Part shown: positions 1 to 8,253 of the stretch, piece after piece | Layout of the letters: each line of letters starts with the position of its first letter | How positions within the stretch are numbered: position 1 is the first letter of the stretch | Source: Kitasatospora phosalacinea | GTDB lineage: Bacteria; Actinomycetota; Actinomycetes; Streptomycetales; Streptomycetaceae | Assembly: GCF_030268885.1 (NCBI RefSeq) | Contig: NZ_BSSA01000026.1 | Span: 1 to 64,000 of the forward strand | DNA: 64,000 nucleotides | Direction of reading: 5' to 3' | Translations under genes and position numbers: made by a program | Notes under the pieces: model-generated | What the model saw: the letters and a program-made list of their open reading frames with translations, nothing else | What the model was told of the DNA's origin: nothing | Databases searched by the model: none

Positions 1-116
1 GGCCGCGTGCGTGATGGCCTGCTGATGAGCCGACAAATCCCAAACAGGACAGCCCGAGGCGTCAGTCAGGGGGCGGGTCAGGCTCATCAGCAGAACCACC
101 AGTCACATCATCACTG

Positions 117-865
117 TCAGGGGGTGAGCGTGGGGGCGAACAGCCGGTGCATCGCCTCCGGGAGGTCGTCGGGGTGGTCGACCGGGCGGTGGAAGTCGAA
201 GCGGGCGTCCAGGGTGCGGCTGCCGAGGAGCAGGCGCACGCGCAGGCCGCGGCGGTCGAGGGCGACCGGGCGGACCGCGTGCAGGCGGTCGGGGGTGGGG
301 CGGTGGTGGTCCAGGGCCCTCGCGCCCAGCAGCAGGAGCTGGTCGGCGTGGGCGGCGGCCAGGTGCTGGAGCAGGCCGGCCTCCTCGGCGGCGACCGGGT
401 CGGGGGCCGCGGCGGCCGTCTCGTCGGGGTCGACGCAGCACTCGGAGCCCCACAGGTCGTCCAGCGCCAGGTGCTCGGGGGCCAGCCGGAGCAGCACGCC
501 GCCGCCGTGGTCGTGGTGGGGGAACAGCGCGGCGGCGCTCTCGCCGGGGAGCGGGTGAGCAGGCCGCGGACCAGGAGGCGGCCGCGGACGCGGTGGGGGA
601 CGGCGACGGGGGCGACGTCCACGCAGTCGAGTTCGGCGGTGAGCGGGGTGCGGGCGAGGGCGGTGATCCGGTGCAGGGCCGACTCGCGGCCGACCAGGAC
701 CGCCACCGAGCCGTCGGGCCGCAGCGCGCGGGCGACCTGCGGGGGCAAGCCGGGGCGGGCGGTGAGGTCGGCGCCCCGGACGTCCAGGACCGCGGAGGAG
801 GCGTGCTCCAGCAGGGTGCGGGCGCGTTCGGCGGCGGACGGGCGGCGGGCGGGCTGGGGCAGCAC
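117..865 (-). pseudogene. DUF2470 (HugZ-like) protein, apparent frameshift
   Basis: The protein starts at a GTG at 865 behind an AAAAGGAGG ribosome site (871-879). The first ~105 codons read as a DUF2470-family N-terminus (PVAVPHRVRGR). Near 543-549 the frame breaks: homologous sequence (GESAAALFPHHDH, then DDLWGSEC, LLQHLAAAH, LDARFDF) continues in another frame to a TGA at 117. One missing base in the short C/G run there would restore a ~249-residue protein, the usual family length. DUF2470 proteins are related to the heme-utilisation protein HugZ and to pyridoxamine-phosphate-oxidase-like folds. The iron box just upstream fits a role in iron or heme use. It may be a true pseudogene or a sequencing error. 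The family call is good; the function is inferred. Confidence 0.75.
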
Positions 866-882
866 GGGGAGCCTCCTTTTGA

Positions 883-901
883 TTAGGTGAGGCTAACCTA
901 A
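883..901. promoter_or_regulatory. Iron box (DmdR/IdeR-type operator)
   Basis: TTAGGTGAGGCTAACCTAA is a 19-bp near-palindrome whose reverse strand matches the actinobacterial iron box TTAGGTTAGSCTCACCTAA at all or nearly all positions. It lies 18 bp upstream of the GTG start of the DUF2470 gene. It should bind the Fe(II)-loaded DtxR-family repressor, so the gene should be induced by iron starvation. Confidence 0.9.
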
Positions 902-936
902 CTATGAAGGGGGTCGGAGTCCAGCGGCCGGTGCGG

Positions 937-1563
937 TCAGTCGCCGACCCGCTCGGGCGGGGCGCCCAGCATCCGCAGCACCAGCTGGCCGTACCGCCGC
1001 CCCAGCTCCTCCGGGGACTCGCTGCTGCGCTCGGTGTACCAGCGCGAGACGTCGATGCCGAGCGAGGTGACGGCGCGGGCCGCGGTGCGCTGGTCGGGGA
1101 CGCGGAACAGGCCCCGGGCGACCCCGTCCGCGATGATCCGCAGCACCGTCTCCTCGATCCGGATCCGCAGCTCGGCGACGGCCGCGAAGTCCTCCTCGGG
1201 CAGGGCGTGCAGCTCGTGGTTGACGATCCGGCCGACGGTGTGGCCGCGGGCGTGCCAGGTGGTGAAGGACTCCGCGAGGGCGCGCATCCGCTCCACCGGG
1301 TCCGTTCCGGCGGCCTCGGCGCGCTCGACCAGCTCCAGGGTGGCCCGGTGGCCGGTGCGGGAGATCTCGGCGAGCAGCGCCGCCTTCGACGGGTAGTGGA
1401 TGTACAGCGCGGCCGGGCTCATCCCGGCGGCGGTGGCGATGTCCCGGGTGGTGGTGGCGTGGTAGCCGCGGCGGGCGAAGGAGTCCACGGCGGCCAGCAG
1501 CAGCCGCCGGGCGGCCTCGGTGCGCTCCCCGGGCCAGAGGTCGGCGGTCGCTGGGTCGGTCAT
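937..1563 (-). CDS. TetR-family transcriptional regulator
   Basis: 208-residue TetR protein. The N-terminal helix-turn-helix (about residues 20-65) is clear: FARRGYHATTTRDIATAAGMS followed by PAALYIHYPSKAALL. The rest is a variable all-helical ligand domain. It starts at an ATG at 1563 and is divergent from a short-chain dehydrogenase operon starting at 1688. The 124-bp gap holds a 16-bp palindrome (1639-1654) that recurs upstream of the kinase/acyl-CoA dehydrogenase pair at 6.5 kb. The natural inference is a repressor of an acyl-CoA or hydroxy-acid catabolic regulon that also controls itself. The ligand is unknown; an acyl-CoA is likely from context. Confidence 0.9.
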   Translation of the reverse strand: MTDPATADLWPGERTEAARRLLLAAVDSFARRGYHATTTRDIATAAGMSPAALYIHYPSKAALLAEISRTGHRATLELVERAEAAGTDPVERMRALAESFTTWHARGHTVGRIVNHELHALPEEDFAAVAELRIRIEETVLRIIADGVARGLFRVPDQRTAARAVTSLGIDVSRWYTERSSESPEELGRRYGQLVLRMLGAPPERVGD

Positions 1564-1638
1564 GGGGCAATCCTCCCAGACGGCTCCGGCCCGCCCCGGC
1601 GGGTCGGGCTGTTGACAGTGTCGCCCGCCGCCAAGATG

Positions 1639-1654
1639 CTAAGCAAGCGCTTAG
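1639..1654. promoter_or_regulatory. Palindromic operator, copy 1 (TetR regulon)
   Basis: CTAAGCAAGCGCTTAG sits between the TetR gene (start 1563) and the SDR operon (start 1688). Its exact reverse complement occurs at 6499-6514. It is a near-perfect inverted repeat (CTAAGC..GCTTAG arms) of the size bound by TetR dimers. Confidence 0.8.
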
Positions 1655-1687
1655 TCACATCCGCTCGGAGAGGTGCGAGGTACGAGG

Positions 1688-2443
1688 ATGGCAGTGTCGT
1701 TCGAGGGCAAGGTGGCCGTGGTCACCGGCGCGAGCCGGGGCATCGGGTTCGGCATCGCCCGGGAGCTGGTCCGGCGCGGGGCGAAGGTCTGCCTCACCGC
1801 CCGCACCGCGGAGACCCTGGAGCAGGCCGCGAAGGAGCTGGGCGGGCCGGAGCACGCGATCGCCGTCGCCGGGAAGTCCGACGACGCCGCGCACCAGGAG
1901 GAGACCGTCGCCCGCGTCATGGACGCCTACGGCCGCCTCGACCTGCTGGTCAACAACACCGGCATCAACCCGGTCTACGGCCCGGTCCTGGACACCGACC
2001 CGGCCGCCGCCGCCAAGATCCTCGCCGTCAACGTGCTCGCCCCGCTGGCCTGGACCCGCCGCGCCCACGCCGCCTGGATGGCCGAGCACGGCGGCGCCGT
2101 GGTCAACGTCGCCTCCATCGCGGGCATCCGGGCCTCCAACGGCATCGGCATGTACGGCGTCTCCAAGGCCGCGCTGATCCGCCTCACCACGGAACTCGCC
2201 TCCGAGCTCGGCCCCGGCGTCCGGGTCAACGCGGTGGCCCCCGCCGTGGTCAAGACCAAGTTCGCCGAGGCCCTCTACGAGGGCCGCGAGGAGAAGGTGG
2301 CCCGCGCCTACCCCCTCGGCCGCCTCGGCCTGCCCGAGGACGTCGCCGGGGCCGTCGCCTTCCTGCTCTCCGAGGACGCCGCCTGGATCACCGGCCAGAC
2401 CCTGGTCGTCGACGGCGGCGTCACCCTCGGCGGCGGGCTGTGA
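1688..2443 (+). CDS. Short-chain dehydrogenase/reductase (SDR)
   Basis: 251-residue classical SDR. The cofactor loop TGASRGIG is at residues 13-20, NNTG follows at about 90, and the catalytic triad is Ser143, Tyr156 and Lys160 (YGVSK). The C-terminus (ITGQTLVVDGG) is typical of FabG-like 3-oxoacyl reductases. The ATG at 1688 is chosen because GTACGAGG precedes it and the coding motif starts at once. It is the first gene of a coupled operon with another SDR (GTGA overlap) and a quinone oxidoreductase. With the nearby acyl-CoA dehydrogenase it probably oxidises a hydroxyacyl-CoA, but the substrate is not readable from sequence. Confidence 0.92.
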   Translation: MAVSFEGKVAVVTGASRGIGFGIARELVRRGAKVCLTARTAETLEQAAKELGGPEHAIAVAGKSDDAAHQEETVARVMDAYGRLDLLVNNTGINPVYGPVLDTDPAAAAKILAVNVLAPLAWTRRAHAAWMAEHGGAVVNVASIAGIRASNGIGMYGVSKAALIRLTTELASELGPGVRVNAVAPAVVKTKFAEALYEGREEKVARAYPLGRLGLPEDVAGAVAFLLSEDAAWITGQTLVVDGGVTLGGGL

Positions 2444-3240
2444 GCGACCTCCGCGCCGCCCCCGCGGGTGCGGGCTTCGTCGGGGTCGGCGCCGTGGTCA
2501 CCGGGGCCGGGCGCGGCATCGGCGCCGCCCTCGCCCGCGCGCTGGCCGCCGCCGGGGCCCGGGTGGTGGTCAACGACCTGGACGCCGACGCGGCCCGCGC
2601 CGTCGCCGCCGAGACCGGCGGGCACGCCGTCCCCGGCGACGCCGCGGGCGAGGACGGCGTCGCCGCCCTGGTCGCCGCGGCCCGCGACCACCTCGGCGCG
2701 ATCGACCTCTACTGCGCCAACGCGGGCGTCGCCACCACCGGCGGCCCCGACGCCGCACCCGAGGCCTGGGAACTGGCCTGGCAGGTCAACGTCCTCGCCC
2801 ACGTCCGGGCCAGCCGCCTGCTGCTGCCCGACTGGCTGGAGCGCGGCACCGGCCGCTACCTGGCCACCGTCTCCGCCGCCGGGCTGCTCACCATGCTCGG
2901 CTCCGCCCCGTACGCCGTCACCAAGCACGGCGCCCTCGCGTACGCCGAGTGGCTCGCCGCCACCTACCGGCACCGCGGCCTGAAGGTGCACGCGCTGTGC
3001 CCGCAGGGCGTGCGGACCCGGATGCTCGACGGCACCGGCGTCCACGGGGACGTGCTGCTCGCCCCCACCGCGATCGAGCCCGCCGCGGCCGCGGCCGCCG
3101 CCCTGCGCGGGATGGCCGCCGACGAGTTCCTGATCCTCCCGCACCCCGAGACCGCCGGGCAGTACGCGGCCCGCGCCACCACCCCCGACCGCTGGCTGCG
3201 CGGCATGAACCGCCTCCAGCAGGAGATCGAGAGCCGATGA
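2440..3240 (+). CDS. Short-chain dehydrogenase/reductase (SDR)
   Basis: 266-residue SDR whose GTG start overlaps the stop of the previous SDR (GTGA). The motif TGAGRGIG lies near residue 20, NAG near 100, and the catalytic residues are Ser145, Tyr158 and Lys162 (YAVTK). The C-terminal extension (LLAPTAIEPAAAAAAALRG..) is that of SDRs found beside acyl-CoA dehydrogenases. It is translationally coupled to the downstream oxidoreductase (ATGA). The two SDRs are clearly divergent, so they are not a recent duplication. A dehydrogenation in lipid or alcohol catabolism is likely. Confidence 0.9.
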   Translation: MSDLRAAPAGAGFVGVGAVVTGAGRGIGAALARALAAAGARVVVNDLDADAARAVAAETGGHAVPGDAAGEDGVAALVAAARDHLGAIDLYCANAGVATTGGPDAAPEAWELAWQVNVLAHVRASRLLLPDWLERGTGRYLATVSAAGLLTMLGSAPYAVTKHGALAYAEWLAATYRHRGLKVHALCPQGVRTRMLDGTGVHGDVLLAPTAIEPAAAAAAALRGMAADEFLILPHPETAGQYAARATTPDRWLRGMNRLQQEIESR

Positions 3241-4193
3241 GAGCCTGGCGGATCACCCGAACCGGCGCCCCGCTGGACGTGATGGAACTCGTCCCGGACG
3301 CCGACCTGCCCGTCCCCGGACCGGGCCAGCTCCTGGTCCGGGTCCGGGCCGCGGCCGTGAACTTCCCCGACGCGCTGATGGCCGCCGGGCAGTACCAGGT
3401 CCGTCCGCCGCTGCCGTTCACGCCCGGCGTGGAGCTCTGCGGCGAGGTCGTCGAGGGCCCGCGGGCCGGTCAACGCCTGATCGGCACCGCGGAGTTGCCC
3501 GCCGGGGCGTTCGCCGAGCACGCCCTGATGAACGCCGCCACCGCGCTGCCCGCCCCCGGCCACCTGGACGACGCCGAGGCCGCCGGCTTCCACATCGCCT
3601 ACCAGACGGCCTGGTTCGCCCTGCACCGGCGCGCCCGCCTCGCCCCCGGCGAGACCCTGCTGGTGCACGCCGCGGCCGGGGGCGTCGGCAGCGCCGCCGT
3701 CCAACTGGGCAAGGCCGCCGGGGCGTTCGTCATCGCCGTGGTCGGCGGACCGGAGAAAGCCGCAGTCGCGGCCGGGTTGGGCGCGGACGTGGTGGTCGAC
3801 CGGCGCGCCGGGGACTTCGTCGCCGCCGTCAAGGAGGCCACCGGCGGCCGCGGCGCCGACGTGGTCTTCGACCCGGTCGGCGGCCCCGCCTTCACCGGCT
3901 CCACCAGGTGCGTCGCCTTCGAGGGCCGGATCGTCGTGGTCGGCTTCGCCTCCGGGGAGATCCCCGCCCCGCCGCTGGGCCACGCGCTGGTGAAGAACTA
4001 CTCGCTGCTCGGCCTGCACTGGGGCCTCTACGTCACCCGCGACCCCGCCGCCGTCCGGGCCTGCCACGCGGCCCTCACCGCCCTCGCCCCCCGCCCCCTG
4101 GTCTCCGCCCGCCTCCCCCTGGAGGCGGCCGCCACCGCCGTCCACGACCTCGCCGCCGGGACCACCACCGGCCGCCTCGCGATCGTCCCCTGA
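3237..4193 (+). CDS. NADPH:quinone oxidoreductase family (MDR)
   Basis: 318-residue medium-chain dehydrogenase/reductase of the zinc-free quinone oxidoreductase type. It has an N-terminal GroES-like domain (VNFPDALMAAGQYQ, PGVELCGEV) and a Rossmann domain with AAAGGVGSAAVQLGK at about residues 140-155, then FDPVGG. It starts in an ATGA overlap with the preceding SDR and is the last gene of the operon, followed by a strong hairpin. It probably reduces an enone or quinone with NADPH. Homologues next to ACAD10/11-like pairs are often called enoyl reductases, but the substrate is unknown. Confidence 0.88.
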   Translation: MRAWRITRTGAPLDVMELVPDADLPVPGPGQLLVRVRAAAVNFPDALMAAGQYQVRPPLPFTPGVELCGEVVEGPRAGQRLIGTAELPAGAFAEHALMNAATALPAPGHLDDAEAAGFHIAYQTAWFALHRRARLAPGETLLVHAAAGGVGSAAVQLGKAAGAFVIAVVGGPEKAAVAAGLGADVVVDRRAGDFVAAVKEATGGRGADVVFDPVGGPAFTGSTRCVAFEGRIVVVGFASGEIPAPPLGHALVKNYSLLGLHWGLYVTRDPAAVRACHAALTALAPRPLVSARLPLEAAATAVHDLAAGTTTGRLAIVP

Positions 4194-4196
4194 CCC

Positions 4197-4226
4197 GCCG
4201 GGGCGGGGGGAGACCCCCGCCCCGGC
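4197..4226. terminator. Bidirectional terminator hairpin
   Basis: A 13-bp perfect GC stem (arms 4197-4209 and 4214-4226) with a GAGA loop lies exactly between the convergent quinone oxidoreductase (stop 4193) and acyl-CoA dehydrogenase (stop 4231). Confidence 0.75.
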
Positions 4227-4230
4227 CCCC

Positions 4231-5442
4231 TCAGCGGTACTTGCGCAGCTCGCGACGGGCGAGCGAGCGCTTGTGGACCTCGTCGGGGCCGTCGGCGAGG
4301 CGCAGGGTCCGGTTGCCGGCCCAGAGCTGGGCGAGGGGGGTGTCCTGGCTGACGCCCGCGGCCCCGTGGGCCTGGACGGCCTTGTCGAGGATCCACTCGA
4401 CGGTGGACGGGACGGCGATCTTGATCGCCTGGATCTCGGTGTGGGCGCCGCGGTTGCCGACGGTGTCCATCAGCCAGGCGGTCTTCAGGACGAGCAGGCG
4501 GGCCTGTTCGATCCGGACCCGCGCCTCGGCGATCCAGTCCTGCACGACGCCCTGGTCGGCGAGCGGACGGCCGAACGCCACCCGGGAGTTGACCCGGCGG
4601 CAGGTCAGTTCGAGGGCGCGTTCGGCGATGCCCAGGGCGCGCATGCAGTGGTGGATGCGGCCGGGGCCGAGGCGGGCCTGGGCGATGGCGAAGCCGCCGC
4701 CCTCCTCGCCGACCAGGTTCGCGACGGGGACGCGGACGTCCTCGAAGAGGATCTCGGCGTGGCCGCCGTGGTCCTCGTCCGGGTAGCCGAACACCTGCAT
4801 GCCGCGCAGCACCCGGACGCCCGGGGTGTCGCGCGGGACGAGGACCATCGACTGCTGGCGGTGGGGCTCGGCGGCGGGGTCGGTCTTGCCCATCACGACC
4901 AGGACCTTGCAGTCGGGGTTCATCGCGCCGGTGATGTACCACTTGCGGCCGTTGACGACGTACTCGTCGCCGTCGCGCTCGATCCGGGTGGTGATGTTGG
5001 TGGCGTCCGAGGAGGCGACGTCCGGCTCGGTCATCGCGAAGGCGGAGCGGATCTCGCCGTCGAGCAGCGGCCGCAGCCAGCGTTCGCGCTGGGCCGGAGT
5101 GCCGAACTGGGCGAGCAGCTCCATGTTCCCGGTGTCGGGCGCCGCGCAGTTGAGCGCGGGCGGCGCCAACAGGATGGAGCGGCCGGTGAGTTCGGCCAGC
5201 GGCGCGTACTGCAGGTTGGTCAGCCCGGCGCCGAACTCGCCCGGGAAGAAGAGGTTCCACAGGCCGCGGGCCTTCGCCGCGGCCCGCAACTCGCCGACCA
5301 CCGGCGGGACCGACCACGGTTCGCGGTCCGGGTCGGCGAGCTGGTCGGCCAGCACCGGTTCGGCGGGGTAGACGAACTCGTCCATGAAGGAGGTGAGTTC
5401 GGCGATCAGCTCGGTGGTCCGGGCGTCGTGGGAGAAGTCCAT
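4231..5442 (-). CDS. Acyl-CoA dehydrogenase (ACAD10/11-like)
   Basis: 403-residue FAD-dependent acyl-CoA dehydrogenase. Visible features are the central FAD-binding strand region (FAMTEPDVASSDATN, VNGRKWYITGAMNPD), the C-terminal helical domain and the family tail DGPDEVHKRSLARREL. It starts 4 bp after the stop of the upstream phosphotransferase-like kinase, so the two are co-transcribed. In vertebrate ACAD10/ACAD11 the same kinase and dehydrogenase are fused; they phosphorylate 4-hydroxyacyl-CoA and then eliminate phosphate to give enoyl-CoA. By that precedent this pair would channel hydroxy acids into beta-oxidation. The family call is secure; the substrate is inference. Confidence 0.92.
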   Translation of the reverse strand: MDFSHDARTTELIAELTSFMDEFVYPAEPVLADQLADPDREPWSVPPVVGELRAAAKARGLWNLFFPGEFGAGLTNLQYAPLAELTGRSILLAPPALNCAAPDTGNMELLAQFGTPAQRERWLRPLLDGEIRSAFAMTEPDVASSDATNITTRIERDGDEYVVNGRKWYITGAMNPDCKVLVVMGKTDPAAEPHRQQSMVLVPRDTPGVRVLRGMQVFGYPDEDHGGHAEILFEDVRVPVANLVGEEGGGFAIAQARLGPGRIHHCMRALGIAERALELTCRRVNSRVAFGRPLADQGVVQDWIAEARVRIEQARLLVLKTAWLMDTVGNRGAHTEIQAIKIAVPSTVEWILDKAVQAHGAAGVSQDTPLAQLWAGNRTLRLADGPDEVHKRSLARRELRKYR

Positions 5443-5446
5443 GGGG

Positions 5447-6466
5447 TCAGCCCTCCAGCGATTCGGTGCCGAACTCGACGAACAGCGGCACGAGTTCGCC
5501 CACCCGGTCGAAGCCCGGGCCGACGGTGCCGCCCCGGGTGTAGCGGTAGTGGATGCCCTCCAGCACGACCGCGAGCTTGAAGGAGGCGAAGGCGACGTAC
5601 CAGCCGAGGCCGGAGACGTCCCGGCCGGAGGCCTGCGCGTAGTGGCGGACGAGTTCGGCGGGGGACGGGAAGCCGGGGGCGAGGGCGGCGCCGGGGAGCA
5701 ACCCGTCGAAGCGGCGGGCGAGTTCGGTGTACATCACCAGCAGGCCGAGGTCGGTGAGCGGGTCGCCGACGGTGGACATCTCCCAGTCCAGGACGGCGGT
5801 GATCCGGTCCTCGGCGTCGACCAGGACGTTGTCCAGCCGGTAGTCGCCGTGCACCAGGGCGGGCGCGGGGGAGGACGGCAGGGTGTCGGCGAGGCGGCGG
5901 TGCAGGTCGTCCGCGCCCGGCACCTCGCGGCTCCGCGAGGCGTCCAACTGCTTGGCCCAGCGGCGCAGTTGGCGCTCCAGGAAACCCTCGGGACGGCCGA
6001 AGCCGGCCAGACCGACCGCGTCCGGGTCCAGGGCGTGCAGGGCGACCAGGGTCTCCACCAGGCGCCCGCCCAGGGCGTGCACCCGCTCTTCGCCGAGCGC
6101 GGCCAGCGCCTTCGCGTCCCGGTGGGCGGTGCCCGGGACGTGCTCCATCAGGTAGAACGGCGCGCCGATCACGTCGGTGTCCTCGACCAGCAGCACCGGC
6201 CGCGGCACCGGTACGGCGGTGCCCGTCAGGGCGCCCAGCACCCGGTACTCGCGGCCCATGTCGTGCGCGGTGGCCAGCACGTGCCCGAGCGGCGGACGGC
6301 GCAGCACCCAGCGGGCGGCGCCGTCCTCGACCAGGTAGGTCAGGTTCGACCGGCCGCCCTCGAACAACCGGGCCGTCAGCGGCCCGGCGACGGGGGTCGG
6401 CAGGGCGGCGTCCAGGTGGGCGCGCAGCCTCTCCAGGTCCAGTCCGGGCGGAGCGGCGGTGGTCAT
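5447..6466 (-). CDS. APH/ChoK-fold kinase (ACAD10/11 kinase-domain-like)
   Basis: 339-residue phosphotransferase-family protein (aminoglycoside phosphotransferase fold). The kinase motifs are the catalytic loop HGDYRLDNVLVD and the metal site LDWEMSTVGDP. The ATG at 6466 is chosen because a GAGG site precedes it and the palindromic operator lies 33 bp upstream; an upstream in-frame start at 6541 would read through the operator. It is paired with the acyl-CoA dehydrogenase 4 bp downstream. Antibiotic resistance is unlikely. A 4-hydroxyacyl-CoA kinase role, as in ACAD10/11, is the best guess. Confidence 0.88.
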   Translation of the reverse strand: MTTAAPPGLDLERLRAHLDAALPTPVAGPLTARLFEGGRSNLTYLVEDGAARWVLRRPPLGHVLATAHDMGREYRVLGALTGTAVPVPRPVLLVEDTDVIGAPFYLMEHVPGTAHRDAKALAALGEERVHALGGRLVETLVALHALDPDAVGLAGFGRPEGFLERQLRRWAKQLDASRSREVPGADDLHRRLADTLPSSPAPALVHGDYRLDNVLVDAEDRITAVLDWEMSTVGDPLTDLGLLVMYTELARRFDGLLPGAALAPGFPSPAELVRHYAQASGRDVSGLGWYVAFASFKLAVVLEGIHYRYTRGGTVGPGFDRVGELVPLFVEFGTESLEG

Positions 6467-6498
6467 CGGTGCACCTCGCAGGGGTCGGGGCGTGCTGA

Positions 6499-6514
6499 CT
6501 AAGCGCTTGCTTAG
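6499..6514. promoter_or_regulatory. Palindromic operator, copy 2 (TetR regulon)
   Basis: CTAAGCGCTTGCTTAG is the exact reverse complement of the palindrome at 1639-1654. It is located 33 bp upstream of the kinase/acyl-CoA dehydrogenase operon, so both operons should answer to the same TetR protein. Confidence 0.82.
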
Positions 6515-6616
6515 GATCGGCCCGACGGGAGGACTTGTCAACGAGCGCCGCCCGCCCGGAACGGCGTCCCGGGCGGGCGGGCGGTCGGGCGGGCGACCGG
6601 TCGGTTCGGCGTCGGC

Positions 6617-7177
6617 TCAGAACCCGGGCGCCGCGTACCCGTTCAGGAACCACAGCGCAGCCGTCCACCACAGCACCCCCACCGCGCAGAACAGCGCCCC
6701 GCCCGCCGCCGGCAGCACCCACCCGCGCAGCCCGCCGTGCCGCACCAGCAGCACCTTCGCCGCGAACGCCCCGTACAGGAAGCAGCCCGCCGCCGAGTGC
6801 AGGCCCACCCGGACGTCCGTGAAGCGCACCCCGTACGCCAGCAGGCAGTGCTGGGCGATCGGCAGCGACAGCGCGAACGCCAGCCAGCCGCCCACCCGGT
6901 GCGCCGTCCGCACCGGGCGGGCCGCCGGGCCCCGCCGGTACATCGCCAGCGCCAGCACCACCTGCAGCAGCGCCAGGGCGAACAGCGCCGAACCCAGCCA
7001 GGACTTCAGCCGCAGCGCGTCCTCGCCGGACGCCCCGAACAGGCTCCGCCCCGGGTCCGGCACGTGCACCCGCCCGAACCACAGCAGCCCCAGCGCGAGC
7101 GCCACCGGCGCGAGCGCCGCCAGCAGCGTCGGCAGCCGACCGGCGACCGACCCGCCCGGACGGCGGCCGGGCGCCAC
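6617..7177 (-). CDS. Four-helix membrane protein (DUF6529/cytochrome b561-like)
   Basis: 186-residue membrane protein with about five hydrophobic segments: near residues 10-30, 55-75, 90-110, 120-140 and 160-180. Conserved-looking histidines lie in or near helices (HRVGGW, AQHCLLAYG, VGLHSAAG), as in small heme-b membrane proteins. The GTG start at 7177 lies 1 nt after the stop of the upstream lipoprotein gene, so the pair is an operon. Together with the Yx(FWY)xxD lipoprotein it may form an exported electron-transfer module, but heme binding is inferred only from histidine placement. Confidence 0.7.
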   Translation of the reverse strand: MAPGRRPGGSVAGRLPTLLAALAPVALALGLLWFGRVHVPDPGRSLFGASGEDALRLKSWLGSALFALALLQVVLALAMYRRGPAARPVRTAHRVGGWLAFALSLPIAQHCLLAYGVRFTDVRVGLHSAAGCFLYGAFAAKVLLVRHGGLRGWVLPAAGGALFCAVGVLWWTAALWFLNGYAAPGF

Positions 7178-7178
7178 C

Positions 7179-8078
7179 TCAGTGCTCCTGCGAGCCGTCG
7201 TCGGCCGCGGCGCCGGAGCCGGAGCCCGAACCGTCGGCCGGGGCCTCCTCCGCCGGGGCCTGGGCGGGCGCCTGGGCCGGGGGCACCTCGACCGGGGCCT
7301 GGGCGGGCTGTTGGGCGGCGGGCTCGGGCGTCTGGGCGGGCGTCTGGGCGGGCTGCTGGGCGGGCGGTTGGGTTGCCGGAGCGTTCGGGTCGGCGGCGTT
7401 CGGGTCCGCGGCCGGGGCATCCGGGGACGCGCTCGCGCCCGCCGAAGCACCGGCCGAGGCACCGGCCGAAGCGCCGGCCGAGGCGCCCGCGCCCGGCACC
7501 GCGCCGCCCGCCCCGCGCAGCGTCGCGATGTCGACGCCCACCGGGTCGCCCAGCGAGGTCACCGCGTAGAAGGTGCCGTGCGGGTCGGCCACCGTGTGCC
7601 CGGTGGCCTCGCCCGGGCCGTGGTCACCCGCGTAGCGGTACAGCGGGTGGCCCTTGTACAGCACCTGCGCCGTCCCGTCCGGCAGCGCCGCCGCGCCCAG
7701 CAGCCCGTCGTCCACGCTGGGCCCGGCCAGCGGGAAGCCGGGGGTGGTGACCGGCGGCCAGGACTTCGCGCACTCGTCCAGGCAGCTCGCGTGCACCGAG
7801 GTGTCGGCGCCGTACAGGTACAGGGTGCGGCCCTGCGCGTCCACCAGGACCGGGCCCAGGCTGCCCACGCTGGCCAGCGCCACCCGGGTGCCCACCGAGG
7901 TCGCGAACGCCGACACCGACGGGCCGGAGCTCGGGGACGGCGAGGCCGCGGACGGGGAGTCGGCGGCGGGCGGGGCGTTCAGGTCGGCGGGCGCCGAGCA
8001 GCCCGCGGCGGAGAGCAGGGCGGACAGGGCGGTCAGCGACAGCGCCGCGGCAGCGGCGGCACGACGGGTACGGGGCAT
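7179..8078 (-). CDS. Secreted lipoprotein with Yx(FWY)xxD repeats (Lipoprotein_15)
   Basis: 299-residue lipoprotein with an N-terminal signal and lipobox (LLSAAGC, Cys about residue 27). The globular part has two Lipoprotein_15 units, TLYLYGADTSV..CAKSWPPV and PLYRYAGDHGPGEATG. The last ~100 residues are low-complexity Ala/Pro/Gln (ASAG and PAQ repeats), probably a cell-wall-spanning linker. It starts at an ATG at 8078 after TGGAG. It is co-transcribed with the downstream heme-like membrane protein. The domain is of unknown function and occurs with extracytoplasmic redox proteins. Confidence 0.85.
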   Translation of the reverse strand: MPRTRRAAAAAALSLTALSALLSAAGCSAPADLNAPPAADSPSAASPSPSSGPSVSAFATSVGTRVALASVGSLGPVLVDAQGRTLYLYGADTSVHASCLDECAKSWPPVTTPGFPLAGPSVDDGLLGAAALPDGTAQVLYKGHPLYRYAGDHGPGEATGHTVADPHGTFYAVTSLGDPVGVDIATLRGAGGAVPGAGASAGASAGASAGASAGASASPDAPAADPNAADPNAPATQPPAQQPAQTPAQTPEPAAQQPAQAPVEVPPAQAPAQAPAEEAPADGSGSGSGAAADDGSQEH

Positions 8079-8253
8079 CGGGGCTCCAGGGGACGGCGCG
8101 GCACTGGAACACCATCCACTCCCGCCGCCCGCCGCCCGGCCACTCCAGAGCCGGGCCGCTCCGCACCAGGGGGGATCCGGTTGCCCCGGAAGGACCACCC
8201 GGCACCGGCGGGCGGACACTGGAGGAGCACCGCCCGTCCGAGGGGGCACGCCG

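Noticed and set aside
904..2439. Long open plus-strand frame extending upstream of the second SDR
   Set aside because: Only the part from GTG 2440 encodes an SDR; the upstream extension is antisense to TetR and out of frame with the first SDR.
5447..6466. Aminoglycoside phosphotransferase (resistance gene)
   Set aside because: It is coupled to an acyl-CoA dehydrogenase and shares a TetR operator with lipid genes, which points to the ACAD10/11 kinase family.
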